Counted from the stretch's first letter, positions 1-6,116 are shown. The stretch: 6,684 bases of DNA from an uncultured Clostridia bacterium (GCA_905210525.1 CAJLXE010000090.1:1-6684), one strand, 5' to 3'. Numbers and translations are program-made. Notes: a model not told the origin generated them from the letters alone.

Positions 1-36
1 TCTTTTTTCGTTATGCTGTTGCTCTGTTGTTTTCAT
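1..36 (-). CDS. 5' end of an unidentified protein-coding gene (partial)
   Basis: Only the first 12 codons are inside the window, reading MKTTEQQHNEKR on the minus strand before the sequence runs out at base 1. The start is well supported: an ATG at 36-34 has a GGGAGGG ribosome binding site (bases 42-48) five bases upstream, and a promoter with a 17-base spacer lies at 77-105. The visible residues are polar and carry no recognisable family signature, signal peptide or membrane segment, so no function is given. The gene points away from everything else in the left half of the window. It could be a short regulator or enzyme; the sequence beyond base 1 would decide. Confidence 0.6.
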   Translation of the reverse strand, partial: MKTTEQQHNEKR

Positions 37-76
37 ATATGCCCTCCCGGTCAAAACCAACTGATTGATTATTATT

Positions 77-105
77 AGTATAGCATACATTCAGTAAAAA
101 AGCAA
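77..105 (-). promoter_or_regulatory. Sigma-A-type promoter for the partial left-edge gene
   Basis: On the minus strand a -35-like TTGCTT (bases 105-100) is followed by a 17-base spacer and a -10 TATACT (82-77). The -10 is preceded by TGC, giving an extended -10 element. Spacing and orientation fit the ATG at 36 and its GGGAGGG ribosome binding site. The expected transcript start is near base 70, leaving a leader of roughly 35 bases. Confidence 0.6.
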
Positions 106-345
106 CAAAATAAATCATTTTTCGCACAAATTATGGTTTTATGCAAAATCCGTTTCGGTGTACCGATACAATACTGCATTCTTATATTCTCTGTATTTTC
201 AAAGGGTATAAAAAAATCCGCTGCCATCGGGCAATAAGCCGCTAAGGTAAAAAAATCCTCAAGAATCAGGTTCGGATTATTCTCACTCGGTTGCGCTATC
301 AAAAAGATATCGGCTGTTTATACTCAGGCACATTTATTGACAAAG
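106..345. other. Intergenic stretch without a convincing gene
   Basis: This AT-rich stretch separates the minus-strand promoter at 77-105 from the small minus-strand frame at 346-480. A minus-strand frame with a TTG start covers 75-302, but it lacks a ribosome binding site. It also runs through the promoter at 77-105, and its last third is unlike a protein. Its middle part is somewhat protein-like and might be a worn gene fragment, but I cannot assign it. I see no RNA gene, terminator or repeat array here. Confidence 0.4.
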
Positions 346-480
346 TTAAATCTGTAAACTTCTCTCTTTAATCATCCTCAATATTTCTTTCTCTGCGTCT
401 TTACCGTATGAGTAAAGAGTAACCGTAACCTTTGTACCGTCCTTTGATTTTAATGTGTAAAAAAAGCAATCTTTTGACAT
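346..480 (-). CDS. Possible small protein of 44 residues, function unknown
   Basis: A minus-strand frame starting at the ATG at 480-478 encodes 44 residues (begins MSKDCFFYTL, ends EILRMIKERSLQI). A GGGG stretch five bases upstream could serve as a weak ribosome binding site. The frame stays open further upstream to an ATG at 594, but that start has no ribosome binding site, its extra residues look non-coding, and it would cross the strong plus-strand promoter at 523-551. The shorter start is therefore preferred. The pattern of a basic beta-strand-like stretch (GTKVTVTLYS) followed by a charged helix ending in LRMIK faintly recalls small TnpW-type proteins of clostridial transposons, but the match is too weak to name it. 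It may be a chance frame. Confidence 0.3.
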   Translation of the reverse strand: MSKDCFFYTLKSKDGTKVTVTLYSYGKDAEKEILRMIKERSLQI

Positions 481-522
481 TGATACCCCAACGGTTTCCT
501 GTTTGAAGTTTGTCGAAATGAA

Positions 523-551
523 TTGAAAAAAACAATGCGTTGTGTTATAAT
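523..551 (+). promoter_or_regulatory. Near-consensus extended -10 promoter upstream of the Nudix gene
   Basis: TTGAAA (523-528), a 17-base spacer and a perfect TATAAT (546-551) preceded by TGT (543-545) make this the best sigma-A promoter in the window. Transcription would start near base 558 and run rightwards through about 200 bases of leader to the Nudix start at 758. No other plus-strand gene lies between them, so the Nudix gene is the likely client. The leader may also hold a small RNA or a dead gene. Confidence 0.65.
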
Positions 552-623
552 GAATTATGTATAATTTATATTCAGCTGCTATAAGCTCCGACATTTGATG
601 AAAAAATAAGATAAAAAAAGTGA

Positions 624-782
624 ATCGGTAATGTGTTTTTCAGCAGTCGAGGAAGCGTAAACAAAGGCGGCAACATACACGGTGTAAACACAGTCCTCAT
701 CGGCAGCAAGCTTAAAGATTATTTGCAGTATGACCCGTACCTACAAAGGAGTAAAATATGGTGGAAGTTGTTGCAGCCCTGA
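624..782 (+). pseudogene. Possible remnant of a protein C-terminus in front of the Nudix gene
   Basis: A plus-strand frame is open from the stop codon at 621 to a TGA at 780-782 and overlaps the first codons of the Nudix gene. It has protein-like stretches such as SVNKGGNIHGVNTVLIGSK and LKDYLQYDPYL, but no ATG and no ribosome binding site. The overlap could be the original stop region of a decayed upstream gene, or a chance frame. I do not recognise the family. The last part (from about 745) is the Nudix ribosome binding site read in another frame, so any remnant probably ends before it. Confidence 0.25.
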
Positions 783-1153
783 TATGGGATAACAATAGAT
801 TCTTGATCTGTCAAAGACCGGCTGACAAAGCGCGGCCGTTGCTTTGGGAGTATGTCGGAGGTAAAGTCGAACCCGGCGAAACAAAAGAAGCTGCCTTAAT
901 TCGTGAGTGCAAAGAAGAACTTGATATTACGGTCTCTGTTCGTTCGGTATTATTTGATGTAGTACACGAATATCCGGATATTACAATCCATTTGACGCTT
1001 TTTAATGCATACATTACCAACGGTGAGATTACACTGCTTGAGCATAATGATATCCGTTGGATCCTGCCGAGAGAAATACCCGATTTTGAATTTTGCCCTG
1101 CAGATAAAAGCATAAACGAGTACATTCTGAAAGTATATGAGGGGCATCGGTAA
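758..1153 (+). CDS. Nudix hydrolase, MutT/8-oxo-dGTP diphosphatase-like
   Basis: The 131-residue product is a single Nudix domain, the usual length of MutT-type enzymes that hydrolyse damaged or surplus nucleoside triphosphates to monophosphate and pyrophosphate in the cytoplasm. The Nudix box spans residues 35-57: G35, E41, R49-E50 and E53-E54 are all present, so the Mg-binding catalytic helix is intact. The usual Gly near its end is Asp56, a change seen in many clostridial MutT-like proteins. WEYVGGK (30-36) replaces the common WEFPGGK. The tail around EHNDIRWILPREIPDF (95-110) and CPAD (113-116) matches the MutT/NudG C-terminal pattern. AAAGGAG (745-751) six bases before the ATG sets the start. 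A strong promoter lies at 523-551. Substrate (8-oxo-dGTP, CTP or another nucleotide) cannot be decided from sequence. Downstream is a T-rich stretch without a proper hairpin. Confidence 0.88.
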   Translation: MVEVVAALIWDNNRFLICQRPADKARPLLWEYVGGKVEPGETKEAALIRECKEELDITVSVRSVLFDVVHEYPDITIHLTLFNAYITNGEITLLEHNDIRWILPREIPDFEFCPADKSINEYILKVYEGHR

Positions 1154-1171
1154 GTTCGCAATCTTTTTTCC

Positions 1172-1201
1172 TTGATTCGCCTTGCCTGACAGTGGCATAA
1201 T
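1172..1201 (+). promoter_or_regulatory. Candidate promoter for the WYL regulator pair
   Basis: TTGATT (1172-1177), an 18-base spacer and CATAAT (1196-1201) preceded by TGG form a reasonable extended -10 promoter just after the Nudix stop codon. It would give the WYL genes a leader of about 120 bases. No strong terminator separates the Nudix gene from this point, so read-through from the Nudix promoter is also possible. Confidence 0.4.
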
Positions 1202-1270
1202 ACCTCCGTAACATCAAAAATCTATCTTATTACAGAATTCAACAGCATACTAATCAAAGGAATATGTAAC

Positions 1271-1296
1271 TGCAAGTCTTAAGAATACGGCTTGCA
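1271..1296 (+). promoter_or_regulatory. Inverted repeat in the leader of the first WYL gene
   Basis: TGCAAG (1271-1276) and CTTGCA (1291-1296) are perfect inverted half-sites 14 bases apart, about 30 bases before the ribosome binding site at 1315-1320. A short T-run follows at 1298-1302. It could be an operator for an autoregulating WYL protein or a weak attenuator hairpin. The six-base arms are short enough that chance cannot be excluded. Confidence 0.3.
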
Positions 1297-1328
1297 CTTT
1301 TTAAGCAAAGTAAGAGGAGGAAAGCTGA

Positions 1329-2573
1329 ATGGCATACAGCGAGCTGATAAAGAACTTTAACCGCACTCGTGACTATATGCGGGAGTTTTATGTGTACGGC
1401 TTTAAAAGTCGGGATGAATACACCCAAAAAAGTGCCCGCTCATATGACGATGAGCGCCGCCGTATGGAGAGCTGGCTCGGGAATCATATGCAGTTCCGCC
1501 GGACTTCTGACGGAAAGAATGTCTTTCTTTCGATTGACAGCCGTGTTTCACAGCACAACCCATTATACACTGCCTGGAAAGCTAAAAGCTTTACTGATGG
1601 CGACATCACACTCCATTTTATTCTTTTTGATATTCTATATTCACCCGATATCGTTTTGTCGCTGAATGACATAATGAACATGACAGATAATTATCTTCGG
1701 GAATTCAGTAAGCCGAAAGTGTTTGATGCATCAACAATACGCAAGAAACTTAACGAGTACATATCCGAAGGTATCATTATCGCAGAGAAGCGCTGCAAAA
1801 CAATGTATTACCGACGTGCGGAATCCGGTAATAGCTGCAATACGGATATTTTGGATTTCTTTTCAGAAGTGTCTCCGTGTGGCGTTATAGGGTCCTATTT
1901 GCTTGACAGGGAAAACGTGCATAACGGGCATTTTGCATTCAAGCATCACTATATTACCGGTGCAATGGACAGCGAAATTGTCTGCCTATTGCTGACTGCA
2001 ATCAATGAGAAGCGAAACATTACCCTTGAGACAATCAACCGTCACAAAGACAGTATCTCTGAAAATCATGTAATTCCGCTTAAAATTATGATCAGCGTGC
2101 AAAGCGGAAGGCAATATCTTATGGCATATACTCCGCGGCTTAAACGAATTAAATCCTTCAGAACAGATAATATTGTGTCCGTCAGGATTGATGACGCTTG
2201 CGGAAGATTTGATGAGCTTCACGATAAGCTTTGCGGAATGTTGCCTCATATGTGGGGTGTAAGTACGCAAAGCACTTCCGGTGACCGAATGGAGCACATT
2301 GAGTTTACTGTAAGATACGGTGCGGATGAAGGGCACATTCATAAACGGCTGGAACGCGAAAAACGCTGCGGAACAGTAGAAAAACTCGATGCCAATACGA
2401 GCAGGTTCTCAGCCGATGTTTTTGACGCAAGTGAAATTATTCCGTGGATCAGAACGTTTATTTGCAGAATAACCGATATCAGCATTTCCAACAAAGCTCT
2501 TGAAGCACAGTTCCGGAGCGACATAAAGGAAATGTATGCGATTTACGGTCTGGAAGGCGGTGATGCCGTATGA
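1329..2573 (+). CDS. WYL-domain transcriptional regulator (first of a tandem pair)
   Basis: The 414-residue protein has the layout of the helix-turn-helix/WYL family. It has an N-terminal arginine-rich segment (residues 10-60), a winged-helix-like region (about 90-165) and a WYL domain (about 215-290). The C-terminal WCX-type region (about 322-405) includes the typical DASEIIPWIRTF stretch. The name-giving W-Y-L triplet reads QYL here (262-264), within GRQYLMAY, and is followed by the usual FRTDNIVSV (277-285), so the tryptophan is replaced. WYL domains are thought to sense nucleic acids or nucleotide-like ligands and to control DNA binding by the attached HTH. AGGAGG at 1315-1320, eight bases before the ATG, sets the start. 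The stop overlaps the next gene's start (ATGA), so both are translated together. Lying next to rtcB and rlaP, it is a plausible regulator of RNA repair, which is inference from position. Confidence 0.85.
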   Translation: MAYSELIKNFNRTRDYMREFYVYGFKSRDEYTQKSARSYDDERRRMESWLGNHMQFRRTSDGKNVFLSIDSRVSQHNPLYTAWKAKSFTDGDITLHFILFDILYSPDIVLSLNDIMNMTDNYLREFSKPKVFDASTIRKKLNEYISEGIIIAEKRCKTMYYRRAESGNSCNTDILDFFSEVSPCGVIGSYLLDRENVHNGHFAFKHHYITGAMDSEIVCLLLTAINEKRNITLETINRHKDSISENHVIPLKIMISVQSGRQYLMAYTPRLKRIKSFRTDNIVSVRIDDACGRFDELHDKLCGMLPHMWGVSTQSTSGDRMEHIEFTVRYGADEGHIHKRLEREKRCGTVEKLDANTSRFSADVFDASEIIPWIRTFICRITDISISNKALEAQFRSDIKEMYAIYGLEGGDAV

Positions 2574-3481
2574 TATTCAGCGAGCTTTACAGCACATATT
2601 ACAATACAGTGGCTCGGATTCTGACGGCGGCTACGGACCATCCGCTTTGCAAAAATGAATTACGTTCTATTATTGAAAAGAATGCTTTCGGAGAGAGTAT
2701 TCTGAATATCGAACCGGCTATTATGGAAGAGCGTTGGCAACTGCTTAATCCGGACGGTTCAACAGCGCTGAAGCATACGCCGACGTTGCCGCTGACATTA
2801 CTTGAAAAGCGTTGGCTGAAAGCAATCTGTCAGGATCCGAGAATCAAGCTCTTTACCGATGATGTAAACTGTTTCCCGGAAGTCGAACCGCTCTTTAATC
2901 CTGACGACGTACTCATATTTGACAAGTACTCCGACGGTGACCCATATACGGATGAAAACTATATAAGCAACTTTCGTCTGGTGATGGACGCTATACGGAA
3001 CCGATACCCTCTGAGCATTGATACGACTAACCGAAAGGGAACAATAACACATATGGTCCTTATACCGGAATATATGGAATACTCGGAAAAGGACGATAAA
3101 TTCAGATTAATAGGTTCCGGGTGCAGATATGGCAGGACTGTCAACCTTGGCCGAATAATAAGCATCAGGCCATACAACAAGCCGCATGAGATCAAGCCCG
3201 GAAAAAGACTTCAGCCTAAAAACAGGACAGTTCAGTTTGAACTTGTGGATTCGCGAAACGCTTTGGAAAGAGTACTGATGCATTTCGCGCATTTTGAAAA
3301 GCAAGCGGAAAAGCTGGATGATAAGCGCTATAAGGTGACAGTCACATATGATAAGGATGACGAGACTGAAATCGTAATCAGAATTCTGTCATTCGGACCG
3401 ATGGTGAAAGTAACTGCACCGCAGCATTTTGTGGATCTCATTAAAGAAAGACTTATAAGCCAAAAAAGTTGCGAACATTAA
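2570..3481 (+). CDS. WYL-domain protein (second of a tandem pair)
   Basis: This 303-residue protein starts at the ATG that overlaps the preceding stop codon by four bases, with GGAAGGCGG (2552-2560) as a modest ribosome binding site. Residues about 135-202 form a WYL-like domain: YPLSIDTTNRKG, then LIPEYMEYS (164-172) and FRLIGSG, and finally VNLGRIISIRPY (191-202). The end (266-298) carries RILSFGPMVKVTAP and an amphipathic helix, the usual WYL C-terminal extension. The N-terminal 120 residues show no obvious helix-turn-helix, so it may act with the first WYL protein as an unequal pair rather than binding DNA alone. Pairs of adjacent WYL proteins are a known arrangement (PafB/PafC is one). 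The stop codon sits in the loop of a strong terminator, which closes the two-gene unit. Confidence 0.82.
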   Translation: MIFSELYSTYYNTVARILTAATDHPLCKNELRSIIEKNAFGESILNIEPAIMEERWQLLNPDGSTALKHTPTLPLTLLEKRWLKAICQDPRIKLFTDDVNCFPEVEPLFNPDDVLIFDKYSDGDPYTDENYISNFRLVMDAIRNRYPLSIDTTNRKGTITHMVLIPEYMEYSEKDDKFRLIGSGCRYGRTVNLGRIISIRPYNKPHEIKPGKRLQPKNRTVQFELVDSRNALERVLMHFAHFEKQAEKLDDKRYKVTVTYDKDDETEIVIRILSFGPMVKVTAPQHFVDLIKERLISQKSCEH

Positions 3482-3500
3482 GCTGTTCGCAACTTTTTTT
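3462..3500. terminator. Strong rho-independent terminator after the WYL pair
   Basis: A ten-base perfect stem, GTTGCGAACA (3468-3477) with TGTTCGCAAC (3484-3493), encloses a six-base loop. It is flanked by six A on the left and seven T on the right, so it can stop transcription on both strands. The WYL stop codon TAA (3479-3481) lies in the loop. The terminator separates the WYL genes from rtcB and implies that rtcB needs its own promoter. Confidence 0.9.
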
Positions 3501-3502
3501 CC

Positions 3503-3841
3503 GTGATAATTAAAGGCATAACCGGTAAAATAGCATTAAAGAATCATGTCCCGCAAGAAGAGCTTTCCGCCAAATTGATTATCATTTCCGATATGGAACT
3601 TGATTCCTGTGTTCGCCATGCATCTGAGGTAAATTTCAAAAATGCTCAGAAGAAGTTTATGTCCAATGGGTATCAGCTTCCTCAGATCGTTTTCGGGTAT
3701 GTTGCCGGCAGCCCGTCACTCAAAACGAGCAAGGTGTCACATTGATTTCGGATACAACTCCGCGTATTTTCTCTATGGTTGCATGAGGAACACTTTCTCC
3801 TTATGCCTTCATGACAGAAGTACCGTAAAGTAATCGCTATC
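3503..3841 (+). pseudogene. Decayed remnant of a vWA-type (DUF2828/TROVE-vWA-like) protein, C-terminal part
   Basis: Three successive fragments read as one protein. Frame one (to about 3706) gives AKLIIISDMELDSC, VNFKNAQKKF and GYQLPQIVF. After a shift, another frame (3709-3783) gives QPVTQNEQGVTLIS and TPRIFSMVA. It then meets a TGA (3784-3786) where Ser (TCA) is expected, and continues as GTLSPYAFMTEV. A third frame (3821-3841) gives YRKVIAI, probably the old C-terminus. The IISDMxxD strand and the LPQIVFxxVA and GVTLIS-TPRIFSM stretches are what I expect from the vWA half of DUF2828/TROVE-type proteins, the Ro60-like scaffolds that accompany RtcB. The RNA-binding N-terminal half is absent and no start is usable. 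Decay is clear from the sequence; the family name rests on recalled patterns. A 5' deletion next to the terminator at 3462-3500 would explain the loss. Confidence 0.72.
3742..3770 (+). promoter_or_regulatory. Weak candidate promoter for rtcB-rlaP
   Basis: TTGATT (3742-3747) and TATTTT (3765-3770) are 17 bases apart and lie inside the decayed vWA remnant, about 115 bases before rtcB. Each box matches consensus at only four of six positions. Because of the terminator at 3462-3500 some promoter is needed in this interval, and this is the best one I can find, but the support is weak. Confidence 0.25.
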
Positions 3842-3886
3842 AAAAAATATCTGTATAGCCTGATCATTTTTGAAAGGAATATAAAT

Positions 3887-5167
3887 ATGTTTGAAATACA
3901 AGGAAAGATTAACACCGCAATCTGCTATGCAAAAATCGTTGAGGAAAGCGCAATCGAGCAGATCCGCAGAATGTGTGATTATGAACTGACTGAAAACAGC
4001 CGTGTGCGTATCATGCCCGATGTTCATGCCGGTAAGGGATGCACGATCGGAACAACTATGACAGTAGTCGATAAGGTCTGCCCCAATATTGTGGGCGTGG
4101 ATATCGGCTGCGGTATGTACACAGTAAAGCTTGTCGAGAAGGATTTGAACTTTGAGCGGATAGATGAGGCAGCACATTATATTCCCTCGGGTATGAATAC
4201 ATGGGAAGGCCGCATTGAAAGATTTGACCTGACCGCTCTCAAGTGCTTTCGTTCGCTGAGCGACACCAAGCGTCTGGAACGTTCGCTGGGTACGCTTGGC
4301 GGCGGGAATCACTTTATCGAGATTGATAAAGCATCGGACGGTACGTATTATCTGATTATTCACTCCGGAAGCAGAAATCTCGGCAAGCAGGTCGCTGAAA
4401 TATACCAGCAGCTTGCAATTGATCTTCATGCCGGAAAGGAAGATTATTTCGTAATAAGAGATGAAATTATAAACACTTATAAAGCGGAGGGCAAACGCAG
4501 CGAAATACAGAAAGCTTTGAAGGAGCTTGAGGAAAAATACAATACCAAGGCTCCGGATGTACCGGAAGACATTTGCTGGCTCTATGGAAAATTTCTCGAA
4601 GATTATCTTCACGATGTGGAGATCTGCCAACAGTTTGCCCGGAGAAACAGAGAAAAAATGGCAGAGATTATTCTGGAAAGAACAGGACTTACGGGCATGG
4701 AGCCATTCCACACGATTCACAATTATATCGATACAAATGAGATGATTCTCCGCAAAGGCGCAATCGCTGCCCATGCCGGTGAAAAAGTTCTGATTCCGAT
4801 CAATATGCGCGACGGTTCCGTTATCGCAATCGGAAAAGGAAACCCCGAATGGAATTACTCCGCACCGCACGGAGCAGGTCGGATCATGTCGCGAAGCAAA
4901 GCAAAAGAAGCGATTGACCTTGAAGCATATAAAGCCTCTATGAAAGGTATATACACTACGTCTGTGAACGAGCAAACCATTGACGAGGCCCCTATGGCAT
5001 ACAAGTCAATCGATGACATCATTGATGTCATCCGTGAATCGGTGGACATTATAGATATCATGAAGCCTGTGTATAACTTTAAGGCTGCGGACGATGACCG
5101 CCCATGGAAGAAAAAGAAGGTGATTTCTGATGAAAGAACTGATAACGCAAAAACTAAGAGAGATTGA
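3887..5167 (+). CDS. rtcB: RNA-splicing ligase RtcB (3'-phosphate/5'-hydroxyl RNA ligase)
   Basis: The 426-residue protein is a full-length RtcB of the usual bacterial size. RtcB uses Mn2+ and GTP to join RNA 2',3'-cyclic phosphate or 3'-phosphate ends to 5'-OH ends, repairing tRNAs and other RNAs cut by endonucleases. The family signatures are intact: PDVHAGKG (44-51), VGVDIGCGM with the metal-binding Cys75 (69-77), GGGNHFIE (138-145), HSGSRNLG (159-166), HNY (278-280), RKGA (289-292) and APHGAGR (326-332). His328 in the last is the predicted guanylylated residue, and DEAPMAYK (366-373) lies near the end. AAAGGA (3873-3878), eight bases before the ATG, sets the start. After the typical PWKKKK end the protein runs on about 16 charged residues, overlapping rlaP by 38 bases. 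No RtcA cyclase or archease gene is in view. The intact motifs suggest an active enzyme. Confidence 0.96.
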   Translation: MFEIQGKINTAICYAKIVEESAIEQIRRMCDYELTENSRVRIMPDVHAGKGCTIGTTMTVVDKVCPNIVGVDIGCGMYTVKLVEKDLNFERIDEAAHYIPSGMNTWEGRIERFDLTALKCFRSLSDTKRLERSLGTLGGGNHFIEIDKASDGTYYLIIHSGSRNLGKQVAEIYQQLAIDLHAGKEDYFVIRDEIINTYKAEGKRSEIQKALKELEEKYNTKAPDVPEDICWLYGKFLEDYLHDVEICQQFARRNREKMAEIILERTGLTGMEPFHTIHNYIDTNEMILRKGAIAAHAGEKVLIPINMRDGSVIAIGKGNPEWNYSAPHGAGRIMSRSKAKEAIDLEAYKASMKGIYTTSVNEQTIDEAPMAYKSIDDIIDVIRESVDIIDIMKPVYNFKAADDDRPWKKKKVISDERTDNAKTKRD

Positions 5168-5882
5168 AAAAGAAAACAAAGTCAGAATACTGCTTGCTGT
5201 AGAATCGGGAAGCAGAGCCTGGGGATTTGCTTCCCCGGACAGCGATTATGATGTACGCTTTATTTATGCAAGAACAAGAGAGGACTATCTGCGATTGGAT
5301 GATGTGCGCGATGTGATTGAACTCCCAATCAATGACGCGTTGGATATCAACGGTTGGGATGTTCGGAAAACCCTTTGTTTGCTATATAAATCCAATCCTA
5401 CGTTGTTTGAATGGTTTTCGTCTCCGATTGTGTACATGGAAACGCCGTTTGCCGAGCGATTCCGAAATATTATGATGGAATACTTTTCACAGAAAAAGAG
5501 TTTATACCATTATTTGAGCATGGCCGAAGGAAACTACCGGGAGTACCTGAAAGGAGATATCGTCAAAGCTAAAAAGTATTTCTATGTATTGAGACCGGTG
5601 CTTGCTTGCCGCTGGGTCTTGAGCAAGCACACGCCTCCGCCTATGAAGTTCTCGGACCTCGCAAAGGCAGAACTGCCTCCGGAGCTTGCCGAAGAAGTAA
5701 GATGTCTGCTCAGGTTGAAAATGAATTCGCCCGAAATAAAAGAAATACCGAGAATCGATGCAATAAATGACTTTTTAAATGAACAGATTACTGCAATTAA
5801 GAATGTTCTCAGTTCTATAACGGATGAAAAGAACAATAACTTGCCTGAACTGAATGAATTGTTTCTCTCAACAGTATTATAA
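5130..5882 (+). CDS. RlaP/YcgL-type nucleotidyltransferase associated with RNA ligase
   Basis: The 250-residue protein carries a pol-beta-fold nucleotidyltransferase core. GSR (27-29) and SDYDVR (38-43) supply the glycine-serine turn and the two metal-binding aspartates (39, 41). A third acid is probably Asp72 or Asp77 in LDINGWDVRK (71-80). SNPTLFEWFSSPIVY (88-102) is typical of RlaP (PF10127, COG3541, YcgL-like), and the C-terminal half is helical. The family was proposed from genome context to act in RNA repair beside diverse RNA ligases; its exact reaction is not established to my knowledge. AGAAGG (5115-5120) nine bases upstream supports the ATG inside the 3' end of rtcB, so the two are probably translationally coupled and work on the same RNA ends. 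No clear terminator follows. The match to the family is strong; the substrate is inference. Confidence 0.88.
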   Translation: MKELITQKLREIEKENKVRILLAVESGSRAWGFASPDSDYDVRFIYARTREDYLRLDDVRDVIELPINDALDINGWDVRKTLCLLYKSNPTLFEWFSSPIVYMETPFAERFRNIMMEYFSQKKSLYHYLSMAEGNYREYLKGDIVKAKKYFYVLRPVLACRWVLSKHTPPPMKFSDLAKAELPPELAEEVRCLLRLKMNSPEIKEIPRIDAINDFLNEQITAIKNVLSSITDEKNNNLPELNELFLSTVL

Positions 5883-5906
5883 AAATTTAAACAAAAAAGG
5901 GTAATA

Positions 5907-6091
5907 ATATTCAGTCGAACAAAAAGGCTTGCCGAGCTTCTGCGTTCTCAAAACAGTTGGATGTTATACTGCAACAGATGTCAAGCCCGAATGAGAAATC
6001 CACCGAAATCTCCCGTTTCCTCGCACAAATTGATTTTGACCGCGCAACATTGTATCGCGCCGCCGAAAAAGATATCACCCGGAAATTCTGA
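5907..6091 (+). pseudogene. Short decayed gene after rlaP, function unknown
   Basis: AAAGGG (5896-5901) looks like a ribosome binding site, but the codon at the right distance reads ATA or ATT rather than ATG. From there one frame gives FSRTKRLAELLRSQ (to about 5951). A second frame then gives KQLDVILQQMSSPNEKS, followed by EISRFLAQIDFDRATLYRA and AEKDITRKF, ending at the TGA at 6089-6091. Joined across the AAAA run at 5950-5953 they would make a coherent protein of about 60 residues, suggesting a lost start codon plus a one-base frameshift. I do not recognise the family. It may once have belonged to the rtcB-rlaP unit. A chance frame or an unusual AUU start without frameshift are the alternatives. 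Confidence 0.38.
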
Positions 6092-6116
6092 TGGTATAGG
6101 CATCACGACCGCGCCT

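Noticed and set aside
75..302. Minus-strand 75-residue frame with TTG start
   Set aside because: It has no ribosome binding site, it runs through the promoter of the left-edge gene, and its end is not protein-like. At most it is a worn fragment.
3501..3886. A Y-RNA or tRNA-like non-coding RNA before rtcB, as found in some Ro/RtcB systems
   Set aside because: No cloverleaf, T-arm or long paired stem is visible. The only hairpin (CGGA/TCCG near 3749-3762) is short, and the stretch is explained by the decayed vWA gene.
3809..4975. Minus-strand open frame of 388 codons antisense to rtcB
   Set aside because: It lies almost wholly opposite rtcB, whose motifs are unmistakable. Its cysteine- and histidine-rich composition is that of an antisense shadow, and it has no ribosome binding site that I can see.
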